From Gossypium raimondii (taxonomy: Eukaryota; Streptophyta; Magnoliopsida; Malvales; Malvaceae): 64,000 nt of DNA. How positions within the stretch are numbered: the stretch's first letter is position 1; the number at the start of each line of letters is the position of its first letter. The notes under the pieces were generated by a model, which saw nothing but the letters and a program-made list of their open reading frames with translations, searched no databases and had not been told where the DNA came from. Both the position numbers and the translations under genes were made by a program. Shown piece after piece: positions 13,386-26,301 of the stretch. The stretch is from contig NC_068566.1 in NCBI RefSeq assembly GCF_025698545.1, forward strand, positions 27,134,444 to 27,198,443, given 5' to 3'.

Positions 13386-16300
13386 TTATCTCATTAAATC
13401 CAAGAATACAAAGCCATTCCAAAGGCTGTGGAGAAGCATGGATGGCAATAGATTCCTCGTTCGTGCGAAAACAACACCCATCACCATTCCTAGGAAAATA
13501 AGTGGTAGCATTCTCTGTACGTTAAAATGTGCCAGTGCAAAGGCAACTGAACTCACCGGTATAGCACACCATACAGGCATGTATTTGGTCAACGAAGGAA
13601 GAAGGAAACCACGGAAAATTATCTCTTCCCATATCGGAGCACAGACTGAAACTACAATTGCGTATAGTGCCATGGCTACTGGATCCCTTGCTAAGATTGA
13701 CTGCTCAACGCTTGAAAGTGTTACAGGTGCAGAGGGAATAACAGGCAGCAAATTGAGGTTGAATTGCGATAATCTGTTGATGATGGGAAACATGAGGCAT
13801 CCTAGCGCAACATCGAAAACCCACTTTCCTCTCAAGCTGAATTTAAACCAATCTGATGGAAGGGGATGAAACTGAGACAGACAGTGGTGAAGTATTGCCA
13901 TCCCTGTAAGGCCTTCACTTACATCTGTCACAAGGCTGAACAAGGCTTGTCCCCTGAATGTTAGAGAATCCTTGCTCAACCCTGCCATGTGAGCAGCAAA
14001 AGGAATTATCCAAGACCCCATGAACCAGAATGCTGCTACCCAGAGAAGCATAACCTGTGTGAGCACAGAAAATAGGGATTAACATTCACTACATGTCATT
14101 TCGGCAGTTCCCCGTAGGCAACTTTACCCCATATGATGTTCGTGGTCAGATTTCATGGACTTACGTGCTTATTTCTGTATAAATCATTGAAAAACAAGCT
14201 TAACATCTATAAAAGCTAAGAACGCAGTTGCATATGGCAAATATGTTACAACCAAATATGAAGTAAAACAAACTAACCTTCAGAATGGTCTCTGCGGTCC
14301 ATGGTACAGTCCACCTGCTGCCAACTGCCCTTAAAACTGCATCTGCAGCCTGCATCATAACCAACCAACTTCATAATTTTCCCTATAAAAATAAAATGAA
14401 AGAAGGGAAAAGAAAATGTAAAGAGATTAGCAAACATGTAGAAATTCCAAATAATCACAATTCTGCACTACACTTGGATTCTATATCCCTTGAACCTATA
14501 AAATTCTCTGTATTAATAAGCTATTTTGATTTTCAAACAAGACATTGAAAAAATAAAATAAAACAAACATCTTAAACCCAATTTAATAAATTATTTGATA
14601 TGGCTGATAAGGCCTCAGCTTAATGGCAAGGAGAATACCCTAGGAGCTTTGAGGCCCCATGTTCACGTCCCACCATTTGTGGGTTTAGTATTTATATTGG
14701 TTGTCATAATGGTTTTTGACTCTGCAAGATAAATTTTGAAAAACAATGGATGGAGTTGCCATCAATCTTTTATTTTTCTTTTAGGTTTGATTGATGTGTT
14801 CTTGGTAGCGACGTAGCGTTTTAGAGTGCTATTATTTTGGACTGATGGTGGAGGTGAGCAAAGGGTTTAGAGTTGTGTTGATGATATAGCTAGTCTTGGA
14901 TTGACAGACGGGTTGTTAGGACAGAGAAAAGGAAGATGGTTGCCGTGGGGTTCAGCTAGCTTGTTGGTTTCATTGGTGGGAATCGGGTTTAGTGAGGGGT
15001 TGTAAAGGGACAGTTTTATGTGGCTTGGTGATGGTGAGCCGTGGCCTGGGTTGACTATTCAACTTTAATTTGGGTTATAGAGAAGCAAGAGCTTCAATTA
15101 TGGTGGGACTGTGATGAATTTAGGTGGCTGTGGGGGGATGAGTTTAAAGGTTTAGGTTGTTTCGATTATGAAATCTGTTTTGGTAAGGGAAGCATTAGTG
15201 TTGTCCAAATATATTGTGGTTTGTTAGTTTGATAGTTTATTTCGTTATTCAATGATATATGGATGAAATAATTGATATAGTTTCAATAGTGAGCTTAGAC
15301 ACTAAATTGGTTATAGACGAATCATTAACTCAAAACTACTAAATACAACTACATGAACCAAACCTACTCTACCAGTTCCATGATCTGAAACCACCTAGTT
15401 CATATGCCAAGAGACAGATGATTCAGTTGAATAGCCCACAACTAATTCTCACGAGTTGCCGGTAAGTTCACCTAGGACACATGATCAACGCCTAAATTGT
15501 CCCACAAATATTATACCAGACTGAACCATCAGCTGACAAATTCATCGTCCAGCGTATAAAGAAACTGGCATAACAGATTCATTGATCCAGTAATGGCTGG
15601 TAGTGGATGTACGGATTAAATTGAATGCAATATTGATTGCACACATAAACAAATAAACATAGAATCCAGTTAAAATAACGCATTACCTCCGGAAGAGTTG
15701 ATTTCCAATCTCTTTTGTGAGGGCTAGACTTATCAACCTCGGGCTGTACTGTTTCCTCAGGCAGAAAATGATCAATATATTCGGATTTCGGATTTTCTGG
15801 GGAGAACCCATCATACCTAAAGCATGAAAATTTCCACTTCTGCAAATCAAAGCCAAAATAAAACAAAACCAGAAACTGATTTTACAATAATGGTATACAA
15901 CTATAGATAGTAAACCAAAAAAAAAAAAAGGAAAGAGATTTTCAATTGAAAATTTGAAACCTTAAAACTCCACCAACTAAAGCTACTAACTTTCAGGGTT
16001 TACATCAAATTCCCTGCTACATAATTTACTCTTTTAACTGTTTCCTCCATTTTCTCAGCAACCAAACATAGTGAAACTTACCATAATTCAGCTTCAGGGT
16101 AAAAACTAGCCAATTAAACAAAATTTTCATTTAGGTAAAAGTTAAATTAACCAAGAGAGGGTATAAAAGGGATTAAACTTTTCAACTTTATAACTTCCAA
16201 TTAACTTTTTCCTTCATTTTCTCGGTAACCAAGTATAATCCACTTCAAATTTGAACTCCAGAGTCTAAAAAAACCAAAATTGAATATTAAAAATAACTTT

Positions 16301-16506
16301 TTCAAAACATGGAAACAAAAAAAAAAAAAACCGGAAGCTTGTGAATTTATACTTACGTTCTTTGTGAGCTTGAAATTGGATTCAAAGACCCGGGAGCTCC
16401 GGTTTAAAGAAAAGATACAGGGTCGGGTCTGAACACGAAATTTGGAGTAAGAAAGTGCAAGAACTGGGCACTGAGTGACACAGTGGAAGGAATAGGAGCT
16501 TAACAT
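13386..16506 (-). CDS. CPBP-family (CAAX/Rce1-like) intramembrane protease, probably plastid
   Basis: A polytopic membrane protein of the CPBP/ABI family, close in layout to Arabidopsis CAAX amino-terminal protease-like proteins such as At5g60750. Exons are 16357-16506, 15687-15839, 14278-14349 and 13386-14054; all introns are phase 0 and the product is 347 residues. The last exon carries the catalytic core: EEIIFRG (the EExxxR motif), a conserved His in FALAHFN, and LLHSLWNG (HxxxN). Several hydrophobic helices surround these. The first exon is basic, hydroxylated and lacks acidic residues near its start, which fits a chloroplast transit peptide. A TATATAAG on the minus strand at 16535-16542 lies only about 30 bases from the ATG, so the 5' UTR would be very short or another promoter is used. 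The substrate is unknown; prenyl-protein processing is not shown for plastid members. Confidence 0.9.
14600..14690 (+). repeat. tRNA-like (SINE-type) promoter segment in intron 2 of the protease gene
   Basis: The run CTCAGCTTAATGGCAAGGA, followed about 35 bases later by GTTCACGTCCCA, resembles pol III A and B boxes as found in the heads of plant SINEs. No tail or target duplication was found, so this is a weak call. Confidence 0.22.
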
Positions 16507-16769
16507 GAGGACCTAATATCAAGAACTATAATAACTTATATAAAAAAAATCATAAATTTTACAAATAATAAGGGAACAATGATTTAAAAAAAAACCCCTT
16601 TTATTTTGTGAATTTGGGTTTTGAGTTTATGGGGGGTGAGGGAAGCTGCTTTCCAGTTTCGTTGCAGTGATATTTTTTGGAAACGAGGATTACATTTTCT
16701 TATTGCTAAGTTCCCGGAAATGATATTTTTTTTCTTCTCAAAAACATGAATTTTTTAGTGTAAATTCTG

Positions 16770-17190
16770 TTATTAGTCCCTATAGTTTACGAAAGTTGTA
16801 GATTTAGTAAATTTTATTCCTGACTCAAATAGTAGCAATTAAATTTGTTGGATTAAATTCAATTATTAGTCTTGTAGTATGAGTACAATTGTAGATTTAA
16901 TCAATATTCTCCAATTGGGTCATTCTAAATCTTTATACTTTTTGAATTTTGAAATTTTAATCTTGATAAAATGTCATTAATTAGATTTTATTGGGTAATA
17001 TGTAGAAATAACAAGCTAAGATGGCATTACACATATGATAATATATTTGCCACATCGATTTTAGAAATAACAGAACTTAATGAATTTTAAATCACATTTT
17101 GGTGAATGCTAAAATTTTAAAATTTGAGAAGTATAGAGACCAAAAAGGACCAAATTAAAGTATAAGGATTAAATCCAAAACTTTCATTAC
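16770..17190. repeat. MITE-like element with imperfect inverted arms
   Basis: The left region around 16930-16965 (CTTTATACTTTTTGAATTTT) and the complement of the right region around 17105-17135 (CTCTATACTTCTCAAATTTT) match as inverted arms, with more distant outer similarity (ATTAGTCCC versus TTTAATCC). It has no coding capacity. Confidence 0.35.
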
Positions 17191-17224
17191 CAGAAAATTT
17201 TAACATTTGTTGCCGATAACCAGG

Positions 17225-17880
17225 TTTTTTTTGCTTAATATAATATTTGGTACTTTAACTTAATACTTTTTTCTAAGTTGGTACTTAATTTTTTTTGGTC
17301 CAATTTGATACATGAATTTGACACTTTTTCGTAATTTGGCACCTAAGCTTTTTTTTGCCTAAATTAGTACTTGAACTTGATACTTTTTCTTAATTTGGTA
17401 TCTAAGCTTTTTTTTAGTCCAATTTAATACCTAAACTTGTCAAATGTTACCAATTTACCCCAAACACTAATTGTGATATTTTTTTAAGGAGATAAAAATA
17501 GCTAATGTATTATCAGCATGTGATGATAACATGAAACTTAATGACAAAATGATACTAATCCGTGCAAATTTTGTACTTTGAGTTATGCTTAACAAAGAAG
17601 AAAATAAGAGTTTTAAAAACTAAAATAAAAAAATTCATTATGTTAAATTAAAATAAATTTATGAAATTAAATTAAAAGTAATTAAACATTTAAAATAAGA
17701 AAAGAAATCTAATGTCATCTATCATATATCACCATACATTGATTGTTTTTGCTTTATAAAAGTAAAATATATAACATTTGACAAGTTTAAGTATCAAATT
17801 GAACAAAAAAATATAAGAAAATTTATCAAGTTAAGATACCAAATTAGATCCAAAAGAATTTAAAACGTTATATTAAACTT
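17225..17880. repeat. Inverted-repeat element with a tandem 'AATTTGGTACTTAA' left arm
   Basis: The left 240 bases hold about four degenerate units of a 50-60 base motif built on (C/T)AATTTGGTACCTAAGCTTTT. The right end (about 17770-17880) carries the complement: AAGTTTAAGTATCAAATTG and GTTAAGATACCAAATTAGATCC. The arms therefore form a long imperfect terminal inverted repeat, as in nonautonomous MULE-like elements. No protein-coding frame is present. Confidence 0.45.
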
Positions 17881-18584
17881 TTTTATAAGAATAATCAAGT
17901 TGTTTAATAAATAATAAATTTAAATATTTATATTTTAAAAATCTTGGTAGGCAATAGAGAACGTTTTGCACATGTAATTTATTCTATAGTTTTTATCGGA
18001 ATAAGCTAACAATATATTATCTTTATTTTGAAAAGGAAATTAATAATAGATTTATTCAGTTTTATTAAACACGTGTTTCTTACTATTTTAATTAAAAGTT
18101 ATATAAAAATAAAAATATCATCATAAAAATAAATATATATTAAAAGATATTTAAATATAAAAATGAAATTTATTACATCAAAGAATCAAAGATACGGCCA
18201 GGTGGGAAAATCTAACCTTTCGGCTCTTCCTAAGACACAAAAAAGATGAAAGAAATTTAGGATTTAAAAAAAGAAGTTATAGATTCCAACACTTCAAAGA
18301 TTAAATATTTACATTAAATCCAACACATTTAAACCCACTCATTATTTTTTATAAAACAAATATGTTATTTTTATTTAATATTTAGCAATTATATGTGTTT
18401 TTCTATAATATTATATAGAAAGAATGAAGAACATGCATACAATTGAAGAAACAAAAATAATTCCCTATAATTTTGTTTTAAGAAGATATTGCAAAAAGAA
18501 TTTGTAGACACAGCTAAAACTTCCTCAACATCTCTTATTGGAAACTAAAAAAAGAAACAATTATTTGAGAAGAAAGTAGTAGTT

Positions 18585-21500
18585 CTACAGATAATAGTTC
18601 ATGCCAACCTCAATCAAACATGTCTGAGGAATGTTGAGAACCACGGCAGGTGCCCTGCAGTTTTTACGTAAGAATAAATAGGCAACATGGATCATAAATC
18701 TCTTCAAGCATGGTGCATTCATTTTTGCTTTTATATGAGAGTGTCCTAATACGTATGCCACCCCAGATTGCTTAGCTTCTACAAGCTCCAACAGCTCATC
18801 CTTCACGTTCGGGTCCCTGTAATTCATGTCTGGTTGCAGCTTGAATCGGACACGCCGCCTTAGGGTGGATCCAGGTGATTCCATCTCGTATGTGGATTGG
18901 AGGTACTGTAATATGTGTGACTTGCTGCTATTCAAAATGGTAGGGGGCATTGAACTGCTAGCTTCTCCATTTCGTTCGAGTTCGGATATTTCTAACCTTT
19001 TGCCGAATTTTTCGGATGTCCTTACAACAGCCATTCGTCCGTCGACAGATCCTTCGAGTGTGCCAGAGCCTTCAGCTTCTAGTTGGATAAACTCTGCTAT
19101 GCTCATGATAAGGTCGTTCTCAAAATCATCTTCGTTCTTTTGCACGTCTTTGTAACCATTTCGAACAATGCAGCGGTACATTCGGAAAGATTTGGGACCA
19201 ATACGACCTATGAGGTACCGTTCTTTTTGAGGGACATATGGTACAAGAACAGTCTTCTCACAGACAAAGACAGCCACTTGATAAAATGTCGGTAGATTGG
19301 TTAAAAAACGGGTAAATGTGGCTGGAACTCCGCTAACCAACGCAGTGAAAATAAGGCCTATCCCTGGGACTCGGACAATTCCGAGACTAGGACCCAGTGT
19401 CAGGATTTGTTTCATGGGTACTTTGTTGTGAAAATCATATAAATACTTTTTCCTAGAACCATAATGCCAGACGAACATGATGAGCATGAAGATCACAGAG
19501 AGAACAAGAGGAACCCATCCGCCTTTAGAGATTCTTATAAAAGACGACGATAGGAAGATTATCTCGATTGACCCAAAGAAGAGGGCAAATAGTAGAGCAA
19601 GCACAAGACTCTGACCCCACACGAAATTAATTATCAATGCTGTCAACCATGTTGTCAGAAACATTGCAGACATGTAGGTGAGTCCTGCAATTAAGATTGC
19701 AATCATATTCTCAGATAAGAACGATAACGAGGAAAGACATTATCTATGAATTGAAAGCATTCAATCTCACCCCTTCAAAGCAAAATGATATAACTTCACA
19801 ACTTTCACTTTGTCTTCGTAAACTAATATTCGATAGATCTAACTAATACAAAAAGCATAGTAAATTGCTTATCAAAAGGCAAAAGACAAGAAGAAAAAAC
19901 ATTATAAACTATGGTTTCCCACCATTTCTAAAACAAATACGAAGAACATACACCATGCATCGGTATGAATTTTTTGCCAGGATAAATGATTACTATTTTT
20001 AAGGCAAATATAATCAGTTGAAGCAGAACAGACGCGTCGCATTTTAATCCAATATTTGAGAGTATACTTTAAAATGAAAACAACTTACCATAAGCGTTTC
20101 CCAAATGATTAATGTCTCTAAACCCAACTGTGACTGCCAGACAGAGAACCAGAAGGACCCAGTTGATCTCTGGAATGTATATCTGACCACGGAACCATTT
20201 CGATTTATGTACAACTTTGACACGAGGGAAACATCCTATGGCATAGCATTGTTTGACGATAGAGAATGTGGCAGAGATTACAGACTGGCTAGCGACGATT
20301 GCAGCCAAAGTTGCCATCACAAGAACTGGCCAAAACAAAGAATCTACAAACATGGAAAGAATATTCTGTAAACAATAATAACGAAATAAATTTTTAAGTG
20401 ACTCTAGGAGAAGGATATACATCTTTCTTGTTTAATAGTGATCAAATACAAGAATTGGAGTGGCTGACAGTCCATAAATTATAGTAGAATTGTACGGTTA
20501 CGACTTACAAGTCCTATCGGAAGGATATTGATGAGATGGTGTAAGCATAATATACACATAAAAGAAATGTTTTGGTCTTTTGGATTGTGCTTAGAATTTC
20601 ATAAAGTATAAATGCTATGGAAACCTTTATGCATATTGCAAATAGAAACCTTATAGCCCCGATTTAGAAGAGTAGAATGTAGAAGCTTACCTGGAATAGA
20701 AGCATAGAAGCTTGTGGATACTGCGGCAAAATTCTTCGAAAGAAAAGCAGCCTGCCCCATGTATTGAAGCACTAGACAAGGGTAAATTATGCAGAAAAAA
20801 GATAACTGCATACAGAAACAAGCTTTCAGAGTTTTTCTTGGACAATATATCGAATTATATGAAAAAGAAGCTGCAAGCCAACTAAGAGATGCTTATAGAA
20901 AACCGATCAGAACTCTTAACCTTGCATCAATAATAAAATGAACATTTCAACAAACTCAAAAAGCTTAGGTAGATTCAAGAACTGCAAGACTAAGGATGAA
21001 TTACAACATAATGGCCACCAATCTGCTCAGTTGGTTAAAAAATGAACAGATAAACAGTGTTCTAGTTATGCTTTTATGAAAAAAGACTTCCTTTCTTTCC
21101 ATAATGGGCCAAAGCCTGAATAAAATTTTTCCTCAAGAGCCCTTATTTCTTAATTATGCCAGCAAGAAGCACTAAATGCATTAAGTTCTCTTTGATAGTT
21201 GGTCTACATACCCTTATTGATGCAGCTGTGTACTGGCCAAGGTCAGCAAACATAGCTTCAGCTCCTGCAGTTGACAAGAAAGGCAGGCATGAATCTAGAA
21301 AACAAAGGTACTGTCAATTTAACTTCTATTGAATCCCAGATCTCGAGTTTACCAGTGACACACAAAAGAACTCCTCCAAGAGAAATCCAACCATCATATC
21401 TAGTGTCCCTAAAGAATGTGTAGATATAATAAGGAGAAAGGGCCTTGTAAACTCTTGGATTCCACTTAAGGATATTGTAAACACCAATAGCCGCAATGGA

Positions 21501-22783
21501 CAATGACCATAAAATCACAATGGGGGCAAACATGAAGGCCACTCTATAGGTGCCACGGTGTTGCAAAACAAAGAGGCCAACCAACAAAATACAGGCTATG
21601 ATAAGCACCACACCTGTGTATAGACAAAATTGTTAGCAGCTTAAATGGAAAAATATGCATACAAACAGGTTAAAAAATCAATATTATTTTCCAGAGAGCT
21701 GTACTTACCATAATGCAGTTCGCTTGATCGAACTTTGACCCCTTCAATGGCCGAACGAACTGAAAATTGCAAGTAATAACGATTAGCACTGAAATTAAGC
21801 AATGATGATGACTAGCACTAGGAAAAGTTATAACAGGAAAACAAAAGCACATACTGGAAATTGCCGGCGTGAGAAAGCCAACACAAATAAGCAGGCAAGT
21901 ACCAAACAAAACTAGAAGAAGCAAAGCAGTTTTTGCCTTTTTATGCCTCTCAGCAAACCTTTTGACTGTCAGAGACTGCGGATTTCTGTACGAGTAACGG
22001 GGATTGTGATACGTAGAAAGCTCTTCATCTGCTGTTTGATGATTGGGAAGCAGAGAAAACTTGGCGTGCCTACAAAGGAGCGAATACAAAGCAAAAATTC
22101 CTCCTGAAAATGAGCCCGGAAGGTTTATCACTAATCAACTACAGAAAACTCATAACATTGTAAATATATGATAAAAAAAGTCAAGCCTTACCTTCACCAT
22201 TATCATCTGCATTTAACAAAATAATGACATGTTTGAACAAGGAAAGAAGTGTCAAAGTCCAAAAAATCAAAGATAGGGCCCCAAAGATGACATCTTCAGA
22301 TTGATAATTACTCAAATTCCCAGAGAATGTGCTTTTAAAGACATAAAGTGGTGAAATACTTAGGTCACCAAAGAGTACACCAAAACTCTGATAAGCTAAG
22401 ATTAGCACATCTTTGCATTGATAGCTTCTGTCAACCTGCTTTCAAGACAAAAAAAAAACAGATTTGCATGAAATATTTTATGGGGTTGTTCATTAATTAT
22501 CACAAGATCAACTTCCATTAGATCATCAATCAAAAACATTCATTAAAAATGAAAAAAATCCGACACCGACTTCATAACCTTTCATTTGCTACAGTAGATC
22601 ACAGTTGATCGCTTAAATTGAAAGGCAACAACTTTCCACATTGTTCAAAACGAAATCAACATAGAAATCACAACAAACACATAAATGGGTTCTTCATAAT
22701 AAAGCCTAAATTGGGTTTTTTTTTCTCTTAAAATTTTTTCTCGAGAAACAAGCAAAAAAATTGGGACTTTATAAACTTACCAT
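18585..22783 (-). CDS. HAK/KUP/KT potassium transporter, group II-like
   Basis: A K+/H+ transporter-type membrane protein expected in the plasma membrane or tonoplast. Exons are ATG-only 22781-22783, then 22192-22435, 21855-22103, 21709-21759, 21353-21613, 21212-21264, 20691-20805, 20089-20343 and 18585-19684; they total 2331 bases and 776 residues, the normal family length. Recognisable blocks include [95 protein letters not shown] and [14 protein letters not shown]. These resemble the KUP1/KUP2/KUP6 clade. Oddities: the start codon sits alone at the 3' end of coding exon 1, and the normally invariant IGDG before LTPAIS reads ICVG. Upstream ATGs in frame were not seen, so this start is the best choice. 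Confidence 0.93.
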
Positions 22784-23027
22784 AATTTGCCGTGTGGATT
22801 CTCGTGTTCTTTGTTTAAAACCCCTAAAAGAAAGTCGAAAGCGAAGGGGAAGAAGATGCGTTTTCTAATTAATCAAAGTCCCTATTTTTCCTTTCTTCGT
22901 TTGAATTTTCATAATTAAACCGAGACTGCACTTAAAAGCTGGAAATCCCAGACAGAAAATGACCAAAAACATAAAAATAAGAACTTTATTCAGATTGACC
23001 CAAAATTTTTTTTTTTCATATAGTCAG

Positions 23028-23056
23028 CTTTATATATATACCACTAGATTGGCCAA
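23028..23056 (-). promoter_or_regulatory. TATA and CCAAT-type promoter elements of the potassium transporter
   Basis: On the minus strand, a CCAAT motif (inside TTGGCCAATC) is followed about 10 bases downstream by TATATATATAAAG. This lies about 250 bases upstream of the ATG at 22783, leaving room for a 5' UTR of roughly 200 bases. It was inferred from motif and spacing. Confidence 0.35.
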
Positions 23057-23059
23057 TGT

Positions 23060-24699
23060 ATTTTTCTATATAATACCTTAAAAAAATAATTATCCTTATT
23101 TAAATAGAAAAGAATTTCATGGCTGTGGGACTGTGCATCTCCAATAATTAATCAAAGATCCGGACAAGAGTGATTAAATTTGAAAAATGAGAAAGATTGA
23201 TGCCTAGATTAAGACATAGTTTATCTTAAAAATATATTTTTCATATCATAATTATGGACATGATAAGATTAAATTAAAACATATAACAGAAAACAGAAAA
23301 TACTATATAATATATACAAATTAAGATATGTAGGTGTTAAATTAACATAATTTAAATTATCATGATAAAATGTATATATATATATATATACCACTTTATA
23401 ATATATAAAAAGTAAGACAAATTCTAATATTAACTATTTTAGACAACTTTGGTCCTAGTTATTCACAATCTATTAACATTATTTTATATTTATATATTAT
23501 ATATAGCATATGTGGAATTATATTTAACTTTTAAGTAAAATATGCTATAAATCAATATATTATTTATAAATTTGAAATTTAATTTTATATTTTTATTTTA
23601 AGAATTTAATTCTTCTAATTTTAAAATATTAAAATTTAAATCAAATTATTAATATTTTCAATTTTTATTAAATTTGTTAGTGTAATTAAACAAATGGCAA
23701 TATGAATTTAACAAAAAATTTTAATTGTATTAGTAATTAAACTTAAATTTTAAATCCGAAAAGTAAGATAAAATTCTTTGAAACAAAAGTAAAGAAAATT
23801 AATTCCAAAACATACAAAAGTACATGTACTCAAAGCATTTTTTTATAAGTACCACTCTTGAAAGATTATATTCACTTAAGCACACACATACTCACATCCT
23901 TTCACATATTGCAACACCGATACCAATTGAACTAAAATTCATTCGACTTTTAAGTTTACTTTTTAAATACATACAATTGAATCAAAATAAATTTCGTTAT
24001 AAAATTGAACCAAAATCAAAATTCCATACATATAATTTCACCAAACCAAAATTAATATATCACAAAGCAGGCTTGTGTTTGAAATTTATCCCTTCCAGAA
24101 ATAAAGCCATGTTCTCTGCCGTCTACTTTGGGCATGGGGGTGGATTTGTTTGAACAAAAGCAAGGCGAAACCCTTGTTCTGTATAAAACTAACATCCGAG
24201 AAACATATTAAATTAACTGGTTGAAACTTTAGCATCTGCAAGAGTTCATTCAGTTCCTAGCCACGAGCTGATTTGCCCGACACGGAAAGGATTTGCAGCA
24301 GCAGTTTTCTGGAAGCGTCAAGTCAAGTAGCCAAACTTCAGTGGTATAATCGTGGTCTAGCAATGGCGCAATGCACAAGTAAGCACAAAACTCAACAACG
24401 TGTCCAAGGAAAGTTTGAAGTTCGTTTTTAGTTTCGGGACTCCAGCATTCTACCAACAAATCAGTTGAACCTCGATACAGAAAAGTTCTCTTGCAGTTTG
24501 AGGGCAATCTAGTCTATTTCGATAGCAAAGGCAGGACTAGACAAACCATTAATGATTTTGAAACCCGAGGACTACCTAATGATCCCAAGCATGGAAACCA
24601 AAAAGGGACGAGATTGTGGTCATAACAAAACCATACAAATTAACACACCAGTTGAGACATGAATTAGAAGCCAGCAGACGTGCAAGCTTTGCATTTAGC
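23060..24699. other. AT-rich intergenic stretch
   Basis: A TA microsatellite lies near 23366-23390. A MITE-like inverted repeat may cover about 23570-23770 (AAATTTAATTTTATAT versus its complement near 23745). The open frame at 24250-24507 falls in the likely 3' UTR of the CDPK gene and has no recognised domain. Confidence 0.4.
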
Positions 24700-25800
24700 T
24701 TACTTGCGACATCGACTACCAACCAACTCTGGATTGCCTTTTCTCATCATGGCAACGAACTCATCGTAGTTAATTCTCCCATCCTGTGGGACAAACATGA
24801 CATCTTAAGAATAGCATGTTAAGATATAAGAACAGATACTTGTCTTCTAGAAAGGAAGAAGTATACCCTGTCAGTGTCAACTTCTGCAATTATCTCTTTT
24901 ATTGTTTTCTCGTCACCCATATTATACTTCCTAAGGGCCTGCTCTAGCTCTTCCATTGTAATAAACCTAAATTCGAGTAGCAAATAAACACATTCAGTTA
25001 TTACATGGGCAGATATGATTAAGGAATGGAAATTACACGAAAATGGTTATGTAATATAACAGATGGTAAGACATATTACCCGCTATTGTCCTCGTCAAAG
25101 TATTGAAAGGCAGTATAAAAGTGGTCTTCTCTTTCTGTTCTATTCATGTGCATGGTAGCTGTTATAAACTCGATGTAATCAATTGCTCCATTTCCATCAA
25201 AGTCAGCCTGGGAAATTAATAAAAGGTTATATACCATAACAAAGTTCTGAAGAATGTTTTGCGCAAGATAATCATCTATGCTTTTTCCGGTTATTGTCAA
25301 ATTCTTATTATTCAAGTAATAGCACATTTAATGAACAATACCATGCTTGGATGCTGAAATGGAGTGTTGCAATGCATAAAATGACATGTTGAGCATACTT
25401 TTTAATCACATATTAGCTTACTGTCAGATATCTAACCAGCCCCTAGTGACCATTTCTACAAGGAAAGCAATGTTGTCCCGTCGAGATAATAATTGTGCAT
25501 GGTTAGATTGGAGTTTCAAGTAAATTGTTTAAAAGCATAGTGATTAACTGATTATCAGGCCGGATATTTATAAAAGAACCAAGACATACCGCTCCCATTA
25601 ACTGCCTCACTTCAGACTCGGAAAGCTTAGTACCAAGTTTAGGAAGTCCCGTTTTTAACTCCTCGAAGCAGATTGTTCCACTGTTGTCGGTGCCCATGGA
25701 TTTGAACATCTCCTTCAAACCAATAATTTCTTCTTCAGATAGATTCTCGGCAATTACCTGAAAGGAGAGAAAGAAAAAGAAAATAACTAATAATGATGGA

Positions 25801-26244
25801 TGTTAGGATCGTCCCGATTAAGCAACAAACAAGTAAAAATAGCAGAAGAAATTGAGAAGATGAACACACAAATTTAACGTGGAAAAACCTCTCCAAAGAG
25901 GATAAAAAAACCACGGGCAAAAATAATTTTACTATAATGGCAAAAGAATGAAGAGTACAAAAGATGGAGATAAAACTAAACCCTAAAAACCCGAAAAAAA
26001 AAGAACCCTCAAAATGTAAACACAAAATTCTCTAAATGTGTTATGAGTTCTAATCTAATGGGTATTATTTCTAAGATTGTAAAAGACCCTATTTATAAGC
26101 TAAATTAGTAAGTCAAATAAACTATACTAATAAATGCTAAATATATTATACTAATAAATACTAAATCTTCTAGAAAAAAAATATATTTTTGTTTAACTTG
26201 ACTTGCAAGCAATCTCTTAGAATTTGGGTCACACAACTCTAACA
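25801..26244 (-). repeat. 3' LTR of Copia-derived copy 1
   Basis: 444 bases, TG...CA ended, about 95% identical by eye to the partner LTR at 27589-28032. It lies nearest the downstream CDPK exons. Confidence 0.9.
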
Positions 26245-26301
26245 ATCTCTATATTGACACGAATTCTTTCAACGCCATCTTTGCCAAAACCTGCCATGGG
26301 C

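Noticed and set aside
13372-13869. 165-codon plus-strand open frame
   Set aside because: It is antisense to the CPBP protease catalytic exon and has no domain of its own.
24250-24507. 85-codon minus-strand frame
   Set aside because: It lies in the likely 3' UTR of the CDPK gene and matches nothing recognised.
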